A stretch of 64,000 bases of DNA from SIG440 sp045648175 (GTDB taxonomy: Bacteria; Bacillota; Clostridia; Monoglobales; Monoglobaceae), in assembly GCA_045648175.1 (NCBI GenBank), contig JAZRNN010000076.1:14502-78501 (forward strand), given 5' to 3'. Each line of letters opens with the position of its first letter. The first letter of the stretch is position 1. Under the pieces are notes generated by a model. It did no database searches. It had not been told where the DNA came from and saw only the letters and a program-made list of their open reading frames with translations. Shown piece by piece: positions 1 to 6,500 of the stretch. The translations under genes were made by a program, and so were the position numbers.

Positions 1-1
1 C

Positions 2-208
2 GCTCTCCGCCATACATACGCAACACGTGCAATAGAGAGAGGTATGCAACCTAAAATACTGCAGGAGTTACTCGGACACGCAAGTATAAAAACAACAATG
101 GACAGATATGTTCATGTGTCAGATGAGTCGCTTTTTAATGCAGTTGAGCAATTTGAAATGAATGCGCTAATACTCGTGTGGGCTAACAGTGGTGTAAAAT
201 TGGTGTAG
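2..208 (+). CDS. tyrosine recombinase/integrase, C-terminal fragment
   Basis: The reading frame is open from the window edge and gives the last 68 residues of a phage/Tn916-type integrase. The box with LRHTYATR supplies the catalytic H-x-x-R, LLGHASIKTT the second His, and DRYVH the nucleophilic Tyr. It aligns well with the C-terminus of the second integrase ending at 30981 (LLGHASIKTT is shared), but its tail differs (ends NSGVKLV), so it is a paralogue and not a copy. The N-terminal and arm-binding domains lie outside the window. It is very probably the integrase of the first ychF-targeting element. Confidence 0.9.
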   Translation, partial: ALRHTYATRAIERGMQPKILQELLGHASIKTTMDRYVHVSDESLFNAVEQFEMNALILVWANSGVKLV

Positions 209-221
209 AAATGGTGTAAAA
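190..221 (+). repeat. three 11-bp direct repeats at integrase end
   Basis: TGGTGTAAAAT, TGGTGTAGAAA and TGGTGTAAAAC start at 190, 201 and 212, an exact 11-bp period. The first two overlap the end of the integrase gene. Helically phased repeats next to an integrase and its attachment site are typical of arm-type integrase binding sites; that role is inferred. Confidence 0.6.
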
Positions 222-245
222 CTCCTTTTGAAAACCCTCAAAGCC

Positions 246-290
246 CCTGAAATCAAAGGAGATGGAGATAAATATGAAATTAGGTATACT
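246..290 (+). other. attachment site (attL of second element), ychF start look-alike
   Basis: The sequence resembles the real ychF upstream and start region at 31019-31073: both have an AAAGGAGATG ribosome-binding block followed by ATGAAA and then GGTATACT. After GGTATACT (ending at 289) the two diverge. The frame does not continue as YchF, so this is a displaced gene start. I read it as the crossover region shared by the first element's right end and the second element's left end. Confidence 0.7.
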
Positions 291-419
291 AATACGAGTG
301 TGAATTTCATATATTGCTATGTATCTCTATAAAGTGCTTTAAATCAGCATATTTCAAGGTTTTAAAAAAGATTCAATCACCATATAATTCTATGTTACGC
401 CATACTATTCTATATAAAA

Positions 420-440
420 ATGGCGTAGAATATGGAGTAG
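420..440 (+). repeat. left-end arm repeat, matches 30982-31003
   Basis: ATGGCGTAGAATATGGAGTAG here is almost the same as ATGGCGTACAAATGGAGTAT just after the integrase stop at the other end. Each is two 10-11-bp half units (ATGGCGTA, ATGGAGTA). Matching short repeats near both ends suit integrase arm-binding sites and help to fix the element's left boundary. Confidence 0.55.
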
Positions 441-486
441 AGAGTCTGACACCCAAATTGAATAAACTTTTAAGTCTTTAAATATT

Positions 487-539
487 AAAAGAAGTCTATT
501 ATTGATTGCTTAATTGTGATTGATAGTAGGCTTCTTTTA
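487..539. terminator. hairpin, possible bidirectional terminator
   Basis: AAAAGAAG-t-CTA at the left pairs with TAG-g-CTTCTTTT at the right over a long AT-rich loop. It ends in TTTT on both strands, so it could stop transcription in either direction, insulating the element's left end from read-through from the upstream integrase. Confidence 0.4.
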
Positions 540-607
540 GTATTTAAGGATATATTTATATTACAATACTAAAACCGCCGCCATACCATAAAAATAAAGG
601 AGATATT

Positions 608-778
608 ATGTATTACATAGGAAATTTTTACGGGTTTCTTCTCTTTGAAGAAGACGATGGGACAGTTTGCATTTCTCAGGGTTCGTCTACATTTAAAGAG
701 AAGTATAAAAACATTGATGAAGCAAAAGAACAAATAAGAGTGTGGAGCAAAAAACAAAATAACAAGCACTTAAAATAA
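608..778 (+). CDS. hypothetical 56-residue protein
   Basis: ATG with a good ribosome-binding site (AAAGGAG, 6 nt upstream) opens a 56-codon frame beginning MYYIGNFYGFLLFEEDDG and ending in a basic, Lys-rich tail. It is the first gene of the left arm and is followed within 40 nt by the next frame. I do not recognise the family. Its frame, start signal and position in a co-directional gene run support a real gene. Confidence 0.6.
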   Translation: MYYIGNFYGFLLFEEDDGTVCISQGSSTFKEKYKNIDEAKEQIRVWSKKQNNKHLK

Positions 779-815
779 CAATTTTATTGGCAAAGATGAA
801 AGGAGTGAAGATAAA

Positions 816-1124
816 ATAGATAAAGCAAGAGAAGCTGATATTTTAGCTAAAGGTATTCTTGAAGCAATAGAAAGTGTCGCTAAAAATATTACCAAGAAAA
901 CACTAAGGCAAAGAGGTATTGAACAGACATTTGATGCCATTGTTATATCCGTTGATGAGGATAACAAGACTGCTGATGTTGACTACGGAGATAGAATATT
1001 TAATGCTCTTCCAAATAAAAGTGGAGAGAATTTAAAAGTCGGTGATGCTGTTAGAATATTTGCCAAAAGCGACCTTTTGACAGATATGTATATTGGTGCC
1101 ACAGTTACAATGCGAACTATTTAA
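816..1124 (+). CDS. OB-fold-like small protein, apparent ATA start
   Basis: A 102-codon frame runs from ATA at 816. Codons upstream in frame lead to a stop without any ATG, GTG or TTG, yet AAAGGAG (799-805) sits 10 nt before the ATA, where a start codon belongs. The first third is helical and charged; residues about 40-100 (FDAIVISVDEDNKTADVDYG onwards) look like a five-strand beta barrel of the kind found in phage baseplate/spike OB domains. It precedes the HU-like genes and the tape measure gene. The role is unknown. Either initiation uses AUA, or the original ATG has mutated and the gene is weakly expressed or dead. Confidence 0.55.
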   Translation: MDKAREADILAKGILEAIESVAKNITKKTLRQRGIEQTFDAIVISVDEDNKTADVDYGDRIFNALPNKSGENLKVGDAVRIFAKSDLLTDMYIGATVTMRTI

Positions 1125-1147
1125 CGACAAGGAGAAAAGAAAATATA

Positions 1148-1492
1148 ATGAACGAAAAAATTATTAGACCCGGTGTAATTCAAAGAATATTTGACTTAAC
1201 AAGAAACAGAAATCAAAACTATAATACTGAAGCAATCAGCAACATTTTGACCGCCTTTCTTGATGTGATTGAAGACACCATATCAAAAGGTGATTCAATT
1301 ATTTTAAATGGTTATATGACTATTGAAGCACGACACAGACCGCAGAAAGAAATTTATTGTGCAGGTAAAGGAAAAGAGATTACTATACCTGAACAGTATA
1401 GGGCGTATATTAAACCCGGCTCAAAACTTGCAAAAGCAGCAAAACAATACACGGAAAAAAAGATAGGAGCGGTGAATGAATACAATATTTAA
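1148..1492 (+). CDS. HU/IHF-family DNA-binding protein
   Basis: This 114-residue protein has the HU layout: helical N-terminus, then a core resembling DVIEDTISKGDSIILNGY where HU has the A-I-x-x-A-L-x-x-G-x-x-V-x-L-x-G-F consensus, then beta arms and the closing IKPGSKLAKAAK, matching the HU ending (F-K-P-G-K-x-L-K). Such proteins bend or coat DNA. The start has GGAGAAAAG upstream. Its last 17 nt overlap the second HU-like gene in another frame, so the two are co-translated. Confidence 0.8.
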   Translation: MNEKIIRPGVIQRIFDLTRNRNQNYNTEAISNILTAFLDVIEDTISKGDSIILNGYMTIEARHRPQKEIYCAGKGKEITIPEQYRAYIKPGSKLAKAAKQYTEKKIGAVNEYNI

Positions 1493-1832
1493 ACCTGAGT
1501 TGATTGACAGAATATCCGCAAAGCTCAAAACACAACAAAAAGAAAAATTTGTAGTTGGCGGTAATAAACACACATATCAGAAAAGATACCATTTAACAAT
1601 TACTGAAGCAATCATAGCAAAAGTATTAGATGCTTTTTGGGAAGTTGTTGCAGACACTATAACAAATGGAGATAAGATACAAGTTCAGCACTATTTATCC
1701 ATATATCCAAAGTATATTACCAACGGCAAGGCTGATAATTATTGCGTTAAGGTAAAAGTGATGGAAAGATTAAAAAGAGCTTGTAAAATTCTTACCGAGA
1801 ATGAAAAGAGAAAGGGTGTTCAGAATGAGTGA
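1476..1832 (+). CDS. divergent HU-like DNA-binding protein
   Basis: A 118-residue protein placed directly after and overlapping the first HU-like gene. It has a basic N-terminal insertion (KHTYQKRYH region) before the HU-like core (AFWEVVADTITNGDKIQVQ) and lacks the clear KPG ending. HU works as a dimer, so the pair could form a heterodimer that packages or bends element DNA; that is inference. The 3' end overlaps the next start by eight bases. Confidence 0.65.
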   Translation: MNTIFKPELIDRISAKLKTQQKEKFVVGGNKHTYQKRYHLTITEAIIAKVLDAFWEVVADTITNGDKIQVQHYLSIYPKYITNGKADNYCVKVKVMERLKRACKILTENEKRKGVQNE

Positions 1833-2085
1833 CATAAAATGGATAGATTTATTCACAGGAGCGTTAGCAGACATTACAGAGCCGAAGAAAAGGAGTTTGC
1901 TCTACACGGTACTTATCGGCGTTATCAACGAATACAAGAACGGCAGATATGACGGTATGGATGGTATAGAGATATTGAACTCATTCGGCATAAAGTGTAA
2001 ACTTATTTCCGCTTCCGCTACGAAAGAAAACGAGAAGAAGAACAAAAAGAAAACAACAAAAAGCGGTAAGACTACAGCCGTATAA
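1825..2085 (+). CDS. hypothetical 86-residue protein
   Basis: I place the start at ATG 1825, inside the end of the HU-like gene (ATGAGTGA overlap), with GAAAGGGTG upstream, and not at the in-frame ATG 1801. It begins MSDIKWIDLFTGALADI and ends in a Lys/Thr-rich basic tail. No known domain is visible. Tight overlap with the two HU-like genes suggests the three proteins work or are made together. Confidence 0.6.
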   Translation: MSDIKWIDLFTGALADITEPKKRSLLYTVLIGVINEYKNGRYDGMDGIEILNSFGIKCKLISASATKENEKKNKKKTTKSGKTTAV

Positions 2086-2214
2086 GTGTAGGAACTCCCA
2101 TCTGCCCGGAGTAAAAAGAAAGTTTGCAGAACCATAAGCAAGCATAGATGACTTTACCGCTTCGGTGAGGTCTATTTTTATGTCTGAATTTATGGGTATT
2201 ATAAAGGAGGAACG

Positions 2215-3480
2215 ATGAATGATAATGATAAAAGAGAGGGACAACCTCTTTTAATACATACAAAAAGATGTAATAAATGTGGTAGAGATTTACCACTTGA
2301 TAGGTTCGGGAAAAGGCGAAAAAAATCAATAAAGTCAATATGCAAGAGTTGTTATAGTACATATTCAACAATGAAAAGAGGAAATATGTCCGAAGATGAC
2401 ATAGTAACCATAGAAAGATTATATAAAGAACCGCTCCCTATAAGAATACTTGATGTAAAACAAGCTGGGATAAAACCCATTGCTGAAGATGAATGTTTTG
2501 TAGAGTTAATTGACTATAAGAGAGCGTGGATTTCTAATTATGGTAGAGTGTTAGAACACAATGGTAAAAAGTATGTATTTAAACGCATAAAAACAGATTG
2601 CTCCGGTGAAAAGATTTGCACATTACAAGAGAATGTTTACAATGGCAAAAAATGGGTGTTTAAAAAGAAAACTATTGAGATATGGCGATTAGTTGTTGGA
2701 GCATTTATTGTAAATTTTGATTACGTCGGCAATACACATTGTTGGCACAAAAGCAATAATAAAAATGATAATTATTATAAAAACATTTATCCCGTAAGTG
2801 AAAAGCAATATACCGCTATATTAGAAAGATACTCTAAAGGCGAAGTCGATACCGCGGATATGATTTTTGATATTATCAACAATATTCTTTACAAAGAAAA
2901 CGATTGGTATGCTGCTAAATGGAAGAGAACAACATATGGTATGGGATATTTGGGTTGCAATGATTCATCAGCATATAAAGGTGATGTATCTTATATCAAA
3001 TGGGCTAATATGATGCAAAGATGCTTTAGTGATGAAGTGCATGAAAACAAACCGTATTATGCTGGTTGTACGGTTGATGTTGAATGGCTGAACTTTTCCA
3101 ACTATAGAGAGTGGCACAAGAAGAATTCTATGGGCGATAGAAAGGTTGATTTAGATAAGGACATACTAATACCCGGTAATATGATGTATGGCTCTGATAC
3201 TTGTACTCTTGTTCCACATTTTACAAATACCATTTTTGAAACAAGGAACGCAGATGCAGGAATCGTATTGAATGACGATACAGGCAAATATGATGTTACT
3301 ATGTCTGTTTTAGGCTCTAAAAAGAAAGTTGGCACATTTGACACCCACGAAGAAGCGCAAAATGGATATATTGAATATAGGCAAAACTATATAAAAGATG
3401 TGGCTGAAAAATGCAAAGGGAAAGTACCGCATAAAACATATTTAGCCATGCTTAATTGGAAAGTTGAAAAGAACAAATAA
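2215..3480 (+). CDS. NUMOD4/AP2-like phage homing-endonuclease-type protein
   Basis: The 421-residue protein starts with a zinc ribbon (C19, C22 and a second Cys pair near 41-44). It then has a NUMOD4-like block (WISNYGRV), and a central segment of the type seen in phage free-standing endonucleases (LDKDILIPGN followed by DTCTLVP). Its C-terminus resembles an AP2-like DNA-binding fold (TGKYDVTMSVLGSKKKVGTF). I see no clear HNH triad or GIY-YIG motif, so nuclease activity is unproven. A strong AAAGGAGG site precedes the ATG. Such genes often sit as mobile inserts beside phage structural genes, here immediately before the tape measure gene. Confidence 0.65.
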   Translation: MNDNDKREGQPLLIHTKRCNKCGRDLPLDRFGKRRKKSIKSICKSCYSTYSTMKRGNMSEDDIVTIERLYKEPLPIRILDVKQAGIKPIAEDECFVELIDYKRAWISNYGRVLEHNGKKYVFKRIKTDCSGEKICTLQENVYNGKKWVFKKKTIEIWRLVVGAFIVNFDYVGNTHCWHKSNNKNDNYYKNIYPVSEKQYTAILERYSKGEVDTADMIFDIINNILYKENDWYAAKWKRTTYGMGYLGCNDSSAYKGDVSYIKWANMMQRCFSDEVHENKPYYAGCTVDVEWLNFSNYREWHKKNSMGDRKVDLDKDILIPGNMMYGSDTCTLVPHFTNTIFETRNADAGIVLNDDTGKYDVTMSVLGSKKKVGTFDTHEEAQNGYIEYRQNYIKDVAEKCKGKVPHKTYLAMLNWKVEKNK

Positions 3481-3495
3481 ATCTTACAGTATCAT

Positions 3496-3537
3496 AAAGG
3501 CTATATTGGATATTGATTTATCTGATATAGCCTTTTT
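3496..3537 (+). terminator. rho-independent terminator before tape measure gene
   Basis: AAAGGCTATAT (3496-3506) pairs perfectly with ATATAGCCTTT (3525-3535), followed by more T. It lies 25 nt before the tape measure start with no obvious sigma-A promoter in between, so it may act as an attenuator that needs read-through or processing. Confidence 0.75.
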
Positions 3538-3561
3538 CTGTTGTAAGGAAAGGAGACTAAT

Positions 3562-6500
3562 ATGGCACAAGGAAACTTTGTTATTAGATTGCTTGCAGAG
3601 CTTGAAAAAGCACGAAGCGAAAAGCAAATCAAACAAGATATAAAGTCCTTTGGTGATATTTATGTAAAGCTTATTGCGAGCTTGCAAAAAGGAAAAAGTA
3701 AAAAACAAATTAAAACTGATGCAAAGTCTTTAGGTGATATGCAAGTAAAGTTGACAGGTAGTTTGGATATGCCAAAAACTCGAAAGCAGATTAAGAATCA
3801 ATTAAAAGGTGTTAATGGTAATTTTAGTGTAACGCCAAAAGTAAACCAAAAGGCTATGCAAAACGCTGTCAAGCAAGTGCAGAAACAAGTAAATGCTAAT
3901 AAGCTTGTTTACAATTTTGATTTAGACAAAAAGAAATTCCAAAATCAATTAAAGGTATTTGCAAAAGATAATAGCAAATTATTTACAAGCAAAGAAATGA
4001 CGGCGAAGTATAATCAATTAGTTGATTCGGCAGGTATAGCAAAGAGCAAGACCGAATTAAAGGAATTGCGAGGTCAATTATCTGCATTCAGAGCAGAGTT
4101 GTTAGCTACAAATAAAGCCGGAATGACATGGACGGATAAGTTTAAATCATCGATAAGTCATTTTGCTCAATATTTTAGTGGAGCAAGTTTTATTTATGCT
4201 GTGACTAATCAACTCCGTAATGCATGGACAGAAGCAAAAACCCTTGATGATAGATTGGTTGACTTACAGAAAGTAACCGCCGAAATAGAAAGCAGAGATT
4301 CTTTATATAAGTATTTTGACAAAGCATTAAACAAGGCAAACGAATTAAACGTCAAGGTTGATTCGCTTATATATGCAATTACTGAGTTCAAAAAATTAGG
4401 TTGGTCTCTGTCAGATGCAGAACTTGGTGGAGAATGGGCTACAAAATTATCCAATGTCGGTGACATAGATATTGATACTGCTATCGGCTCAATTAAAACA
4501 TCCATTGCTTCATTTGATGAAATAGGCGGTTATACCGATGCACAAATGAGCAAGAAAATTGAAGCCTATGCTGACCTTATAAACAATATGAGTAACAAGT
4601 ATAGTATTGATGCCGAGGGATTAGCAGAAGCAATTAGGTTAAGCGCCGGTACATTGACAGAAGCAGATACAAGCATTGAGCAAGCTGCTACAATGTATGC
4701 AACTGCAAATAAATACTATAACGATCCATCATATTTGGGTAATACTGCAAAAATCGGTTCGTTGCGTTTAAGAGCTTCAGAAGGTGACGATGACGCTATC
4801 AAAGAATTGTCTGAAATGGGCGAAGAAGTTGATGAGCTTGCCGGTGCCACAAGTAAATTAAGAGATGAGTTAAAAGCACTTACAGGCGTAGATATAATGA
4901 AAGATGACAATACTTTCAAGTCATATTATGACCAACTGTATGAAATATCTCAAGTTATAGATTCGCTTGAAGATACAAGTGCCGCTTTAGTTCTTGAAAA
5001 GTTGTTTGGTAAAAACAGAGCCGCCGCAGGTAGAGCTTTATTATCAGGACTGCAAGAATCAGACAAGGCATATGAAGATGCTGTTAATTCGGCAGGTAGT
5101 GCTACAATCGAATATGAGAAGTGGATGCAAAGTGCCGATGCTGCAACACAACGGTTTTCAAACAGTTTAACAGAGATGTACCAAAGCATAATGAACGGAA
5201 ACACAGTCCGTGATATTGCTAATTTAGGTTCTGCCGTTTTAGACTTTGCTAACCAATGGGGCATTGTCGAAGGTGCAGTACGAGGTTTCTTAGCATTAAA
5301 AATAGGAACATTTTTAACAAATGGTACTATGGCTTTTCTTACCGCAACCAAACAGGTTGAGCAATACGGAAAAGCATTACAGTTAGCTAATAATATTCCT
5401 AACGGAAATTTGGCTACAAGGTACAACACCTTAAAAAGTATTGCAGTAGCAACAAACACGCTTACGACTGCACAACTAAAAAATGTTCTTTCAGGTCAGT
5501 CTTTGACACAGCAAGACAGAATCAGAATTCTTCAAATGCAAGGTCTCACTAAAGAAATGGCATTGCAGAAGTTGGCAGAAATGGGGCTTACACAAGCAAC
5601 CAACGCACAGACCGCCGCTAATGCTGCAAGTACAGCATCTACATTTAGTTTAAAGTCGGCTATGATGGGATTGGGTGCAACAATTAAAAGCGTATTTCTC
5701 AGCAATCCGATTGGTATCGCTTTAATGGCTATTAGCTTGGCAATAAGTGGAATTACATCTGCAATTTCCAATCATAATCAAAAGATGGAAGAAATGCGTG
5801 ATAAAGCCAAAGAAGCCGCAAGCGAAGCAAATACATTAGGTGATGAGATTGCAAGTTTGTCAAGTAAATACATAGCTTTATCCGAAGCGGTAAAAACAGA
5901 TGCGAGTGCAAAAGAAGATTTAATTTCTACACAAGCAGAACTATTAGAGAAACTTGGACTTGAAGGCGAAAGTATAGATGACCTCATTGCTAAATATGGT
6001 TCGTTGTCTAACGCTATAAGACAAGCAAGTATAGACTCATTAAAGAACTCACAGCTTGATTTGATAGCAGGTGTAAACGCTGCTAAAGACGAGTTGTTAG
6101 ACATAGGTGCTGATGGATTTTGGGGCGGTAATAATATAATTAACGCAACAGGAGACGATGCGGTAAAAGGTTTTAAGGAACTCGAAAAAGCCGGAGTTGT
6201 TGATAGTGGTTCATACGGTTCAGGTGGTGGTGCATTAGTTTTGATTGGTGATGATACCACAACTGAAGGTATATTAGAAAACTATCAGAAACTTGAAGAT
6301 GCGTTGAACGCATTAAGAGATTCTAATGCTTTTACAGCAGAAGAATTGACAGATAATTCACTATATCAAGCTATTTATGGTAGATATAATGAAATGAAAG
6401 AAAAAGTAGATGCTTACAAAACATCTATTGGAGATTTAAACGAGAATTTAGCTCAACAAACAATGTTGACAGCTTTACAAGGTAGTGAACTACCAAAATC

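Larger units (their letters stand above)
1..282. mobile_element. right end of a first integrative element (partial)
   Basis: This stretch holds the C-terminus of a tyrosine recombinase, three 11-bp repeats just after its catalytic domain and a near copy of the ychF upstream and start region. The same arrangement (integrase, short repeats, ychF-like start) recurs at 29788-31066. I infer that a first element used the same ychF attachment site and now sits upstream of the second one. Everything to its left is outside the window. Confidence 0.7.
209..607. other. gene-free left end of the second element
   Basis: No coding frame is convincing here. It contains the attachment site (246-290), an arm-like repeat at 420-440 that is nearly repeated at the right end (30982-31003), and a long imperfect hairpin at 487-539 whose arms are AAAAGAAG and CTTCTTTT. 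The motif GAGTCTGACAC at about 443-453 occurs inverted just upstream of the integrase gene (about 29754-29764), as expected for protein-binding sites at both ends of an excisable element. Confidence 0.55.
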
